The position numbers and the translations under genes are program-made. From a virus: 64,000 nt of DNA. This document shows, piece by piece, positions 56,280 through 64,000 of this stretch. The notes beneath the pieces are model-generated. The model saw nothing but the letters and a program-made list of their open reading frames with translations. It searched no databases and had not been told where the DNA came from. The first letter of the stretch is position 1, and each line of letters opens with the position of its first letter. The stretch lies in the IMG/VR virus record IMGVR_UViG_3300046516_001816, positions 62,001 through 126,000 of that record. One strand, 5' to 3'.

Positions 56280-57593
56280 ATGCGTCAAGGTTTATTGGCC
56301 CAACGCGCGGCCCCCCAGCAAGACCCTGTGAGCGTCACGCATCCGGCTGATACCATCACGCTGGAGCAGGCTGCGCTGATCATGGGTGACAAGGCTGAGT
56401 TGATCGGCAGCATCCGTCGTGATCTCGCGGAATCGGAACGTCTCATCCAGTTGTCCGATGCGCTTGAATCGATTGCCGATGTGGCGCGCAGCATTCAAAA
56501 TGCCACGCCCAACGAGCTGCGTTTGCTCGAGCTCTGCGGTCAGCTGGCAGTGGCGGGTAGTGACGTCGAACCGGATCGGATCGTGCCTTCGCTTGAATCG
56601 TTCCTCGAAGGCGAGATCGCCCTCGAAGCGGTGGACGGCATGGTGAGCACGGCCAAGAAGATCTGGGAAGCGGTGCTGATGTTCGTGCGTCGCGTCTGGG
56701 AAAAGATCCGCAACTTCTGGAGCTCGGGTGTCACGATCTCCAAGTACAAGAAGACCATCACGGATCTGAAGGCCGAACTCCAACGCGCGGGTGATGCCCA
56801 TCCCGAGAAGCCGACGTTTGCGGTGTCCGGTGTGTCGCACGGCCTGATGCTCGACATGAGCACGACGGGCAGCTGGGAACATCTGCTCGAAGAACTCAAG
56901 CGTCTGGAAACGGTGGACGATGCGATCTTCAACGACTACTCCAAGTGGGTGTTGGAACGCGGCGCAGAAACCGCCCGTGCCCTGCGTGACTTCGATCCGA
57001 AGACCCCCGAGAAATCGGCGGGCGCCCTGAAGGATCGTCTGATCGGCATGCATCTGCCCGAGTACGGCGATGTCACGACCAAGGCGTTCCTCGGTGGCGG
57101 CAAGATCGAGAACCAGGCGTACGACAAGATGGGTGGGGAAGATCCGGCGATTGCGCTGGAGCGTCTGCGCCTGTCGGGTCTGAAGTACAAGAAGGTGGAA
57201 GTTGCCTCGACGATCGAGCATGGCAAGGATGAGCTGCACGGCATCCCGGCAGGCTCGCACGCTCAGATGGAAGAAGCCCTCACCGGCTGCGAGAAGCTGC
57301 TCGACATGCTCGATGCGTTCTACTCGCACAAGACGGCGGACTTTGACAAGACGGGCAAGGAAATCGAATTGGCGTCCAACGCGGCGACCGAAGCGATGGG
57401 TCGGCTCGACAAGGCCGAGTTTGGCGCGAAGTCGCTCGAGTACTACCGCGTGTTGATTAACTTCAACAAGGCCTTTGCGGACTGGGCGAACGAACCGTTC
57501 CTCTCGATGCAGCATCACACCGAGCGCGTCGTCAACAGCATCGCACAACTCGTGCGCGGCTCGATGACCTGCTACAAAAGTAAGCCTGAATAA
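56280..57593 (+). CDS. Inner-body-like virion protein (437 aa)
   Basis: ATG at 56280 follows GAAGAGGAAGAACC. Residues 1-120 resemble a propeptide region ending IVPSLESFLEGEIALEA; then come KKIWEAVLMFVRRVWEKIRNFW and a helical body. The order PSLES/PAMES, then ALE-A/T, then a Trp-rich helix, is shared with the protein at 54726, so the two are paralogues. In phiKZ the prohead protease cuts after S-x-E in such proteins (from memory), and S-L-E is present. Function: probable head inner body, perhaps ejected. Confidence 0.62.
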   Translation: MRQGLLAQRAAPQQDPVSVTHPADTITLEQAALIMGDKAELIGSIRRDLAESERLIQLSDALESIADVARSIQNATPNELRLLELCGQLAVAGSDVEPDRIVPSLESFLEGEIALEAVDGMVSTAKKIWEAVLMFVRRVWEKIRNFWSSGVTISKYKKTITDLKAELQRAGDAHPEKPTFAVSGVSHGLMLDMSTTGSWEHLLEELKRLETVDDAIFNDYSKWVLERGAETARALRDFDPKTPEKSAGALKDRLIGMHLPEYGDVTTKAFLGGGKIENQAYDKMGGEDPAIALERLRLSGLKYKKVEVASTIEHGKDELHGIPAGSHAQMEEALTGCEKLLDMLDAFYSHKTADFDKTGKEIELASNAATEAMGRLDKAEFGAKSLEYYRVLINFNKAFADWANEPFLSMQHHTERVVNSIAQLVRGSMTCYKSKPE

Positions 57594-57600
57594 GGCCTAA

Positions 57601-57636
57601 ACATAGGGGCGGGGCTTCGGCCTCGCCTTTATGCCG
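57601..57636 (+). terminator. Hairpin with TTATGCCG arm
   Basis: GGCGGGGC (57607-57614) pairs with GCCTCGCC (57619-57626) over a TTCG loop, followed by TTTATGCCG. CATA lies in the left arm. Confidence 0.65.
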
Positions 57637-57678
57637 CTGGTTCGCGCGATTTTATGTATCAGTCTTAGAGAGACCATC

Positions 57679-59229
57679 ATGCCAACCCTCGTGTTACCTG
57701 TGCCGGAAACTTACGACAGCGTCACGCGTCCGGTGATTTACGATGTAACGCGTAAGCTCTTCAAGTGGACGGGCTTGCACGAGAACACGCCGATCATGTA
57801 CATGTCGCCCAATGGCGCGACCATGCAACCGGGCAGCACGCTGCTGCACAATCCCGAAGACAGTGACTTGGCCTTTGATGACCAGGTGACTGTAGAAGTC
57901 GAAGAAGACACCGAGATGGATCGTATCCTCTCGACCGCCGTGGTCCAACCCGAGAACCTGTTTGTGTTCAATGATCCACGGGTGGAAACCGTGATGAAGC
58001 CGGCGTACTCGTCGACGCAGATCAGTATCAATTTCAAGTTTCGTGCGATCGACGAAGTGAAGGCCAAGCGCTGGCGCGATCAGATCCGCATGCGCATGAG
58101 CCAGATGCGCGACCTGGTGATGCTGGACCTGCGCTACTCGTATCAAGTCCCCGGTCAAGCCATGCACATCCTGGAGGAGATTCATCGCCTGATGGAAAAC
58201 GTGGCGGGCTACGGCGAGTCGTTTGCGCAGTGGTTTAAGAATGGCTCCAGTCCCACGATGAGCGTGGTGTCGAACTTCTCGGGCACGCAAAAGCAACCCG
58301 CGATCAGCGAGCATCAGGGTGAGATCGTCGGGTACTGGGACTTCGAAGGCGAACCGGAAAAGGGCAACAAAGAAGACGAAGGCGAAACCTGGACCGTATC
58401 GTTCTCGTTTAAGTTCAAATACGACAAGCCGCTCTCGGTGGTGTTGCAGTATCCGCAGGTGATCCATAACCAGGTCATCAAGTACAAAGACACCAAGCTG
58501 CCGCATAACCCGAATCAGATCCAGAAGAACTTTACGCTCTCCAAGTACTTCTTCGATCACTTCGATCGCACGCGTGCGTTGGATCGCGCCGGCTTTACCG
58601 GCAACCAAGGTATCATGCTGCCGGCCTGGGACGAATTCTTACCCGACCATCTGCCGCCGTACTATCTGAAGATCTTGAGTGGCATGACCACGCTCGATCT
58701 GAGTGCCGGGGGCAACCCGCGCCTGCTGATGAATCTGGATCAGCTCTCAGAAGGTTGGTTCATGGATGACGCGATGAAAGCGTTTATCATCGGCGAAGCG
58801 CCGTATATGACCCAGCAGTTTCAGTCGGTGTTCACCTGCAATCTGTATATGGGCAAGTTCCTGCGCCCCGATGGCTCGATTGTGGTGGACTCGAATTTGA
58901 ACGTGAGCACCACCTTCAATCCCAATCCGCGTGCGCGCTGGCATGTGCTCTTTGGTCTGTGCTGGAACTGGAGTGTGCTCAGCCCCGACGCCATTACGCG
59001 TCTGCGCATGAACTATCCGATTCTGGCTCGCCTGATCCAGGCACTGTGGCCGTGGTGGAAGTACGATATCAAGACCATCAGTCGCACGGGGCCCGGCGCG
59101 AACATCGTCACCAAGGGTTCGATGGACGGCCTTTTGGGGATGAACCCGACATTGATCAAGAAGGTCCAGTTTAACACTGTGGCCTCGTTCTATATTCAAG
59201 CCATGGAGCCCACCAATGCCGCTGGTTGA
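57679..59229 (+). CDS. Virion structural protein (516 aa)
   Basis: The start at ATG 57679 (GAGAGACCATC upstream) is favoured over an upstream start lying in the terminator. The 516-residue product has a mixed fold with beta-rich and aromatic stretches (KFKYDKPLSVVLQYPQVI, RWHVLFGLCWNWSVLSP) and a helical segment near residue 150. It is conserved in phiKZ-like phages as a virion protein as far as I recall. It overlaps the next gene by 14 bases. First gene of a tail/baseplate run. No enzyme motif. Confidence 0.6.
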   Translation: MPTLVLPVPETYDSVTRPVIYDVTRKLFKWTGLHENTPIMYMSPNGATMQPGSTLLHNPEDSDLAFDDQVTVEVEEDTEMDRILSTAVVQPENLFVFNDPRVETVMKPAYSSTQISINFKFRAIDEVKAKRWRDQIRMRMSQMRDLVMLDLRYSYQVPGQAMHILEEIHRLMENVAGYGESFAQWFKNGSSPTMSVVSNFSGTQKQPAISEHQGEIVGYWDFEGEPEKGNKEDEGETWTVSFSFKFKYDKPLSVVLQYPQVIHNQVIKYKDTKLPHNPNQIQKNFTLSKYFFDHFDRTRALDRAGFTGNQGIMLPAWDEFLPDHLPPYYLKILSGMTTLDLSAGGNPRLLMNLDQLSEGWFMDDAMKAFIIGEAPYMTQQFQSVFTCNLYMGKFLRPDGSIVVDSNLNVSTTFNPNPRARWHVLFGLCWNWSVLSPDAITRLRMNYPILARLIQALWPWWKYDIKTISRTGPGANIVTKGSMDGLLGMNPTLIKKVQFNTVASFYIQAMEPTNAAG

Positions 59230-60571
59230 TACCGCTACGGCGCCGCCGATGCCGCGGCCCAATACGATCCGCATCACGGATCCGCACTACAAGGGCATTT
59301 GCGTCGATACGCGCTACGTACCGACCACGGACCTCCTGACTCACGTCGAAGGGGCTGCTTGGACGGTGGACTACTACTCGCAGATCCTGGATGAAGATAA
59401 CGGGATTGCGGGTCAGTCGGTGAACAAACCCGCCCAGTTGCAGCAGTACTGGCGCGTGAAGCAGATGGAGTTGAAGGTCACCAGTCCGCTGGTACCGATG
59501 CAGGACCCCGCCACCAAGAAGATGTCGTACAAGGGTGGGGCTAACGTCTACCCGGTGCTGATCCCGAATCAGGGCGACATGTTTATCGCCCAGCTCGACG
59601 ACGGTCGCTACGCGATCTTCATGATCACGAGCTCGGAGCGCAAGTCCTTCTATAAGGACTCGGTCTTTGCGATCGAGTACCAGATGCAGGACTACGCGGT
59701 GCCCGAACGCACGCGCGATCTGGAAACGAAAACGATCCGGACCTACGAGTACGTCAAGGACTATCTGCAAGCGGGTCAGAACCCGTTGATTGAAGCCGCG
59801 GAGTGGCAGAACCTGGCGAAGCTTCATCAGCGGTACGACTCGATCTTGCAAACGTACACCAAGCAGTTCTTTAGCCGGGAGTTCATGACGTTCCTGGTGC
59901 CGGGGCAGCCGTACGCCACCTACGACGCCTGGCTCACCAAAGCGATGCCGTCTTTGTTCGGTGCGGACACCACGCCGGAACTCTTGAACCTGACCGTGCT
60001 CGACTGTGACGACCAGGAATCGATGCGCGTGCCCACGCTCTGGGACATGCTGCTTCAGAAAGATCCGGCGATGCTGAAGTTCATCAACCGGCAGCAAGGG
60101 CTGGTGTGGGTGAATCGCTTTACCCGCAACCCGATGCTCAACGGCATTCGCTGGTCAGGCATTGCACAAGTCGTGTTCCCTTTGAACCCGGAGCTCAGCC
60201 CGGATCAGGAACTGCGCGGCCTGGCCCCGATGACGGACTCAGCCTTGGTAGAAGTGGCCTCGCGCCCGGGTGCGCTCGCTGATTTGATTGCCAAAGTCGA
60301 TTTGGAGGGCTTGCCGTATAGCAAGGCGCCGCTGATTCACCCGGTCCTCGTCGACGACTACTACGTGCTCTCCCAAGCCTTCTACACGGGCGATACGGCC
60401 AGCATGAGTCAGCTCGAATTGCTCGTGCTGGATTACTTGGCCGGTAACGCACTCAATCATCAAACGCTCTTCGCTTTCTGCGACACGTGGCACGGCTGGC
60501 CGCGCTTGGCCATGTACTACTACACGCCGATCGTGCTGCTGTTGATCAACGCGGCGATGCGACGAGCATAA
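59216..60571 (+). CDS. Virion structural protein (451 aa)
   Basis: ATG at 59216 overlaps the end of the previous gene. The 451-residue product starts with a short proline-rich piece, then a domain with HYKGICVDTRYVPTTDLLTHVEGAAWTVDYYSQIL and DEDNGIAGQS, a pattern seen in virion proteins of many myophages, to my knowledge, although I cannot give its name. The C-terminus is helical and hydrophobic (MYYYTPIVLLLINAAMRRA). Likely a baseplate or tail component, as it lies in an overlapping tail gene run. Confidence 0.6.
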   Translation: MPLVDTATAPPMPRPNTIRITDPHYKGICVDTRYVPTTDLLTHVEGAAWTVDYYSQILDEDNGIAGQSVNKPAQLQQYWRVKQMELKVTSPLVPMQDPATKKMSYKGGANVYPVLIPNQGDMFIAQLDDGRYAIFMITSSERKSFYKDSVFAIEYQMQDYAVPERTRDLETKTIRTYEYVKDYLQAGQNPLIEAAEWQNLAKLHQRYDSILQTYTKQFFSREFMTFLVPGQPYATYDAWLTKAMPSLFGADTTPELLNLTVLDCDDQESMRVPTLWDMLLQKDPAMLKFINRQQGLVWVNRFTRNPMLNGIRWSGIAQVVFPLNPELSPDQELRGLAPMTDSALVEVASRPGALADLIAKVDLEGLPYSKAPLIHPVLVDDYYVLSQAFYTGDTASMSQLELLVLDYLAGNALNHQTLFAFCDTWHGWPRLAMYYYTPIVLLLINAAMRRA

Positions 60572-60587
60572 ACCAACGAGGTTCGTT

Positions 60588-61280
60588 ATGAAGCAACGCA
60601 TGAAACCCACTAACCCGGTTGTCGTCCCTCGAGCCAGTAGTTGGGTGCCGCCTGAGAAACGGGATACGGCTTGGTGGCTCTTCCACGAGTTGTTTCACTG
60701 CCGAGCCCAACGCATCCAGCTGATGTCAATGGATGAGATGCGCGAGTACGGGACGCCGACCTCTGGCGACCCTGACTTCGATGCCCAGATGCGCAATGAA
60801 CGCGTGGACGTAATGCTCACGATCGCTGGCCCCAACAGCATGATGCATTACTGGGACCAGGGCATTACCATTGGGGTGGTCAATGAAAAGGACACCAAGC
60901 GCATTTATGAGATGATCGCCAATCACCTCGATGCCTGGCGTCACCACCTCACCACCGATCTGAACAACCGGGGTGCCCCGCTCGACGAACTGATCAAGCT
61001 CGATAAGTTTGCCAGTGTGGTGTACGCCCATGCCAAGTTCCATTTCCCGAAAGACTTTGTCGACTCGATCCTGGCGCGGCAAGTCACCCAGTCGCGGGTG
61101 TCGCGGGCGAACCTCAACGCCGCCTACGAGCCAAAGCCGATCAAGGTCAACGAGGAAACTGGCGAGGAACAAATCGATCATGCCAAGGTTATCGCCGAAC
61201 AGTATCCGGATCGGGTCAGTATGGCCGATGCCTTTAAGCGTGGTCAGAATAGCGGTGGCGTGAGCAACCGCTGGAGATAA
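60588..61280 (+). CDS. Hypothetical tail-cluster protein (230 aa)
   Basis: ATG at 60588 follows AACGAGGTTCGTT. The 230-residue product contains DTAWWLFHELFHCRAQRIQ near residue 30; HELFH has the HEXXH form, but the context (no third ligand that I can see) is insufficient to call a peptidase. Residues 150-230 are charged and polar. It sits nine bases before the next gene. Possibly a tail assembly protein; no family recognised. Confidence 0.58.
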   Translation: MKQRMKPTNPVVVPRASSWVPPEKRDTAWWLFHELFHCRAQRIQLMSMDEMREYGTPTSGDPDFDAQMRNERVDVMLTIAGPNSMMHYWDQGITIGVVNEKDTKRIYEMIANHLDAWRHHLTTDLNNRGAPLDELIKLDKFASVVYAHAKFHFPKDFVDSILARQVTQSRVSRANLNAAYEPKPIKVNEETGEEQIDHAKVIAEQYPDRVSMADAFKRGQNSGGVSNRWR

Positions 61281-61289
61281 GGAGGTCGT

Positions 61290-62669
61290 GTGGAATTTGA
61301 ACAATCGGCCTTGATGTTTGAAGTGAACCAGATTCTGAATGGTGGCGCCAAGCCCGTGCAGTATAACTTGAGCGCCGAGATTCTGGTGAATACCACGGGG
61401 AGCGTGACGAGTCCGCTGAAGATTTTGAGCGTGGACTTAAAGCGCAATTACCTCGATGAGTATTCGGATGTCTTGATTGTGGAGATGGCCATTCCTGCGG
61501 GTCAGTATGCTTCGCTGATCTACCCGTATAAAAACAATCTGGACATTTCGCTGACCTACACGCCACTGAATGAAACCGGCGACGCCACCAACACGGCTTT
61601 AGCGCCGAAGTCGGAAACGTTTACGGCTACGCTCGTGGATACGGGGTCGCCGATCATGGAACAAAACGGCTTTAATACCCCGACCGCATACAACCTGGAC
61701 TTGGCGAACATCGTGAACGTCAAGTTCCAGTTGGTCAATAAAGCGCTCGAGCAGATGCGCATGATTGAAGTCGGGCAGATCTTTCGGGGCGCCACCGTCG
61801 ATGACGTGATCAAGACGGTGCTCACGAATGCATCGCAAGCCACCAGTGTCGATGGGCAGCGTACCGTCCAGGGCGTCACGATGCACAAGTCGTCCAACCA
61901 GACGCCGCGTGAGCACATTGTGATTCCCCACGGCGTGAAGCTCGTGGACGTGCCGCAGTATATCCAGAAGTATTGTGGAGGAGTCTACAATGCAGGCATG
62001 GGCTACTATTTGCAAGGCAATCAGTGGCATGTCTATCCGGCGTTGGACACCACGCGCTTTAACCAAAGCGAGACCACCCTTACGCTCATTAATCTCCCGC
62101 AGAACAAGTTCTCAAATGTTGAGAGGACTTATCGCGTCTCAGGTGGAAACCTGGTGGTGATGGCGACTGGTAATGTGAAGTTCCGCGACCCGAGCAATCA
62201 GCATCAGCTGAACGCCGGTAACGGGATTCGCTTTTCCGATGCCAGTAAGTTCATGGGCGGGTTTGTCGATGTGCTGAAAAATAAAGCACTCGCCTCACGG
62301 GGTGGCAATAACAATGAGTTCGTGGGCTTTCAGCGACCCAATGGCAATAACAATGTGTCGCGCTCCACGAACCCTATTACGTCCAATTCCCTGGAAGAGT
62401 ATTCCAAGGTTGCGCGGGCGATGGGCTCGGTGATTCAATTGGAGTGGCAGCATTCCAATCCCGATCTGATTACGCCCGGCTTGCCGACCGAGATTCTGTA
62501 TATGGATCACGACACGATTCAGCAGCTCTCGGGTGTCGTGGTGGGCGTCCATCATTACACACATCTCATGGGGCAGGGCTTCTCGGCCATGCGGTATGGC
62601 ACCGTCAGTACCATCGCTGTGTTTATCCAGCCTGCCGATCAATCCGGTTCTACCAATAGCACACCTTAA
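61290..62669 (+). CDS. Probable baseplate hub or tail protein (459 aa), GTG start
   Basis: GTG at 61290 has an excellent AAGGAGG ribosome site and is the best start. The 459-residue product is beta-rich (LIVEMAIPAGQYASLIYP, DISLTYTPL) with a segment HGVKLVDVPQYIQKYCGGVYNAGMGYYLQ near residue 210 and QWHVYPALDT after it. This style, a beta-rich protein with a small helical insertion that precedes QxxxxPxL, is typical of myophage hub proteins (gp27/gpD-like). The assignment is by general resemblance only. Confidence 0.5.
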   Translation: MEFEQSALMFEVNQILNGGAKPVQYNLSAEILVNTTGSVTSPLKILSVDLKRNYLDEYSDVLIVEMAIPAGQYASLIYPYKNNLDISLTYTPLNETGDATNTALAPKSETFTATLVDTGSPIMEQNGFNTPTAYNLDLANIVNVKFQLVNKALEQMRMIEVGQIFRGATVDDVIKTVLTNASQATSVDGQRTVQGVTMHKSSNQTPREHIVIPHGVKLVDVPQYIQKYCGGVYNAGMGYYLQGNQWHVYPALDTTRFNQSETTLTLINLPQNKFSNVERTYRVSGGNLVVMATGNVKFRDPSNQHQLNAGNGIRFSDASKFMGGFVDVLKNKALASRGGNNNEFVGFQRPNGNNNVSRSTNPITSNSLEEYSKVARAMGSVIQLEWQHSNPDLITPGLPTEILYMDHDTIQQLSGVVVGVHHYTHLMGQGFSAMRYGTVSTIAVFIQPADQSGSTNSTP

Positions 62670-62680
62670 GTGGAGTCAAT

Positions 62681-63244
62681 ATGTCTCTCGATTTGACCAA
62701 GAGCGCAGCAGAGATTTTGCTGCAACAGATCAACGCTGATCTCGGCACCAGCTTCACGGCCGACCAAGTCACGTTCGGCCCCGTGATGAAGAATATGGAC
62801 GCGGACTCCGGCACGTTCGAAGCCGCCGTGCAAATCACGGGTGTGCCGGGCGTGGGTCCGAATGGTACCGTCGTCTACAAGTACAACCGTATCGATCTGT
62901 CGTCGATCTTCAACGGCGCCAACAGTTCCTACAGCGTGGACGGCGGCATCACCTACGCGCAGCTGCTCGCGAATATCAACGCTGCGATCGGCACGAACAT
63001 GTCGCTCTCGACGTTGCCGGATAACGACACGAACCAGCTTTACGTGCAAGGCGACGTTACGCCCACGCGCAAGATGCCGTTCCCGGCTCCGGGCAAGACG
63101 AGCGTGCAGTTCATTCTGACCGCCGATCCGAACTCGCTGATCTATAAGGGTGAAGCGATGCTCACCGCAGTGACCGCCAAGCAAAGCCTCGCGTCGTATT
63201 TCACAGCACCGTCGACGGGTCTGGCCTACACGGCGCCGGCCTAA
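62681..63244 (+). CDS. Tail-cluster protein with YNRID motif, paralogue A (187 aa)
   Basis: ATG at 62681 follows AGTGGAGTCAAT. The 187-residue product begins LDLTKSAAEILLQQINADLGTSFTADQV and contains VVYKYNRIDLSSIF near residue 65. The next gene starts with the matching LDFTQPAASVLLAQINYDN and contains EYFKYNRIDIATV, so they are paralogues. Similar pairs occur, I believe, in tail regions of other jumbo phages. Probably structural. Confidence 0.6.
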   Translation: MSLDLTKSAAEILLQQINADLGTSFTADQVTFGPVMKNMDADSGTFEAAVQITGVPGVGPNGTVVYKYNRIDLSSIFNGANSSYSVDGGITYAQLLANINAAIGTNMSLSTLPDNDTNQLYVQGDVTPTRKMPFPAPGKTSVQFILTADPNSLIYKGEAMLTAVTAKQSLASYFTAPSTGLAYTAPA

Positions 63245-63254
63245 GGAGTAAGCA

Positions 63255-63701
63255 ATGTCGCTCGCCCTAGACTTTACTCAGCCTGCGGCGAGCGTGCTGC
63301 TCGCCCAGATCAATTACGATAACGCCACGCAGATCACCCCGGACCAGTACCGGATTGATGAAGTCGCGGCGCTCTCGGATGGCTCGGGCTATAACACGAT
63401 TGTCTTTGTGTCCGGCACCCAGGGTGCGCAGTTCGAAGGCCAGGAGTACTTCAAGTACAACCGCATTGATATTGCGACGGTGCCGGGTGCGCGGACCAAG
63501 GTCTTCAATCGAGGTGCCGCGGTGCTGCTCTCGGACCTGTTGCCGCAGATTAATGCCGCGTGGTCCCTGAACCTCACCAAAGCGGACATCGTCAATGGCG
63601 TGTTGCCCGCCAGCCTCGATGGCAATCCCGTGGCGTTCTATATGCAGATGGCGCCCGGTGCAGTGTTGTGGAATAACCAAGTCGAAATCGGGATCCAGTA
63701 A
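63255..63701 (+). CDS. Tail-cluster protein with YNRID motif, paralogue B (148 aa)
   Basis: ATG at 63255 follows AAGGAGTAAGCA. The 148-residue product shares the N-terminal LL-x-QIN pattern, the KYNRID motif and the LLPQINAAW/LLANINAAI segment with the gene just upstream. It is 39 residues shorter, mainly at the C-terminus. Its stop overlaps the next start (TAATG). Probably a tail or baseplate component. Confidence 0.6.
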   Translation: MSLALDFTQPAASVLLAQINYDNATQITPDQYRIDEVAALSDGSGYNTIVFVSGTQGAQFEGQEYFKYNRIDIATVPGARTKVFNRGAAVLLSDLLPQINAAWSLNLTKADIVNGVLPASLDGNPVAFYMQMAPGAVLWNNQVEIGIQ

Positions 63702-63838
63702 TGGAAGCAGAAGACGTTGAGGAGACAGCCCCACTTAAAAAGCATTGGACGGACGGATTGATCCGCTGCTGGTGGTGCATGCATTGGAAAGAAAAAGACG
63801 CGGTGTGTTGCGACCCTAGAGAGAAAGCGAACTTATAA
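63701..63838 (+). CDS. Small Cys/Trp-rich protein (45 aa)
   Basis: The ATG at 63701 shares a base with the previous stop. The 45-residue product contains RCWWCMHWKEKDAVCCDPR, with C-x2-C and CC pairs that could bind one zinc ion. It ends at TAA, which overlaps the next start (63838). Overlaps on both sides favour a real gene. Function unknown. Confidence 0.55.
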   Translation: MEAEDVEETAPLKKHWTDGLIRCWWCMHWKEKDAVCCDPREKANL

Positions 63839-64000
63839 TGAAAGCAAACGAAACCAGCATCAAGTTTAAATATGCCCTGTCCGCCGCCCTCGCCAATCCG
63901 GGTCATGACTATCCGGAAGACTTCGAACACGAGAACGGCATGTACATGAGCGTCTGTATTCGGACCGATTGTCGCCAGAAGTTTACCGGGGGCAAGTATC
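63838..64000 (+). CDS. 5' part of a gene cut by the window end
   Basis: ATG at 63838 overlaps the stop of the small Cys-rich gene. The visible 54 residues (MKANETSIKFKYALSAALANP, then EDFEHENGMYMSVCIRTDC) show no recognised motif. The frame is open at the end of the window. Confidence 0.5.
   Translation, partial: MKANETSIKFKYALSAALANPGHDYPEDFEHENGMYMSVCIRTDCRQKFTGGKY

Noticed and set aside
60588-61280. Metallopeptidase call for HELFH in the 230-residue tail-cluster protein
   Set aside because: Only the five-residue motif is present; no third ligand or membrane context was found.
1-64000. tRNA, integrase, IS elements or CRISPR arrays
   Set aside because: I looked for cloverleaf-like strings, transposase or recombinase motifs and regular repeats and saw none.

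Overview
The window looks like part of the genome of a nucleus-forming jumbo myophage of the phiKZ kind (family Chimalliviridae), probably infecting a GC-rich Gram-negative host; the codon use recalls Ralstonia or Burkholderia phages, but that is a guess. The evidence is in the proteins. There are pieces of two different multisubunit RNA polymerases (beta' N-terminal, beta C-terminal and two different beta' C-terminal subunits), a family B DNA polymerase split into two genes about 39 kb apart on opposite strands, a probable chimallin (phage nucleus shell) gene, an SSB-like protein, an SF2 helicase, an SbcD/Mre11-like nuclease, an endolysin, and a long series of virion genes. No tRNA, integrase, IS element or CRISPR array was seen.

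Layout. 1-7 kb: a hairpin-dense untranslated stretch that may be a structured RNA, the polymerase half of the DNA polymerase, then a run of small overlapping genes. 7-16 kb: a strongly biased, promoter-equipped chimallin-like gene, the RNAP beta' N-terminal gene, a tiny paralogue of a piece of RNAP beta, and a tightly packed operon ending in the SbcD-like nuclease. 15.8-28 kb: a block whose order matches phiKZ as I remember it: SSB/ChmC-like protein, gp68-like RNAP subunit, two conserved proteins, RNAP beta C-terminal part, RNAP beta' C-terminal part, SF2 helicase. 28-33.5 kb: about a dozen small early-type genes, several of them paralogues. 33.5-37 kb: a minus-strand operon with a macrodomain protein and a likely programmed -1 frameshift. 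37-43.7 kb: the virion RNAP beta' C-terminal subunit, an endolysin, and the exonuclease half of the DNA polymerase on the minus strand with two small paralogous partners. 43.8-64 kb: virion genes, including three inner-body-like proteins with possible prohead-protease sites, a membrane HEXXH metallopeptidase, large baseplate-like proteins and a tail/baseplate gene run that leaves the window.

How it may work. In phages of this type the injected virion RNAP transcribes early genes, which include the shell protein and the subunits of the second (non-virion) RNAP. Here an AT-rich motif close to TATATCAC lies upstream of the chimallin-like gene, two of the non-virion RNAP genes, the gp68-like gene, the small-gene cluster and the operon with the virion RNAP subunit, so it is a good candidate early promoter. 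Many operon junctions also carry a GC hairpin flanked by inverted CGGCATA/TATGCCG arms, which could be terminators, late (TATG-type) promoters, or both. Gene names given relative to phiKZ, 201phi2-1 or phiPA3 are from memory and gene order, not from a search.
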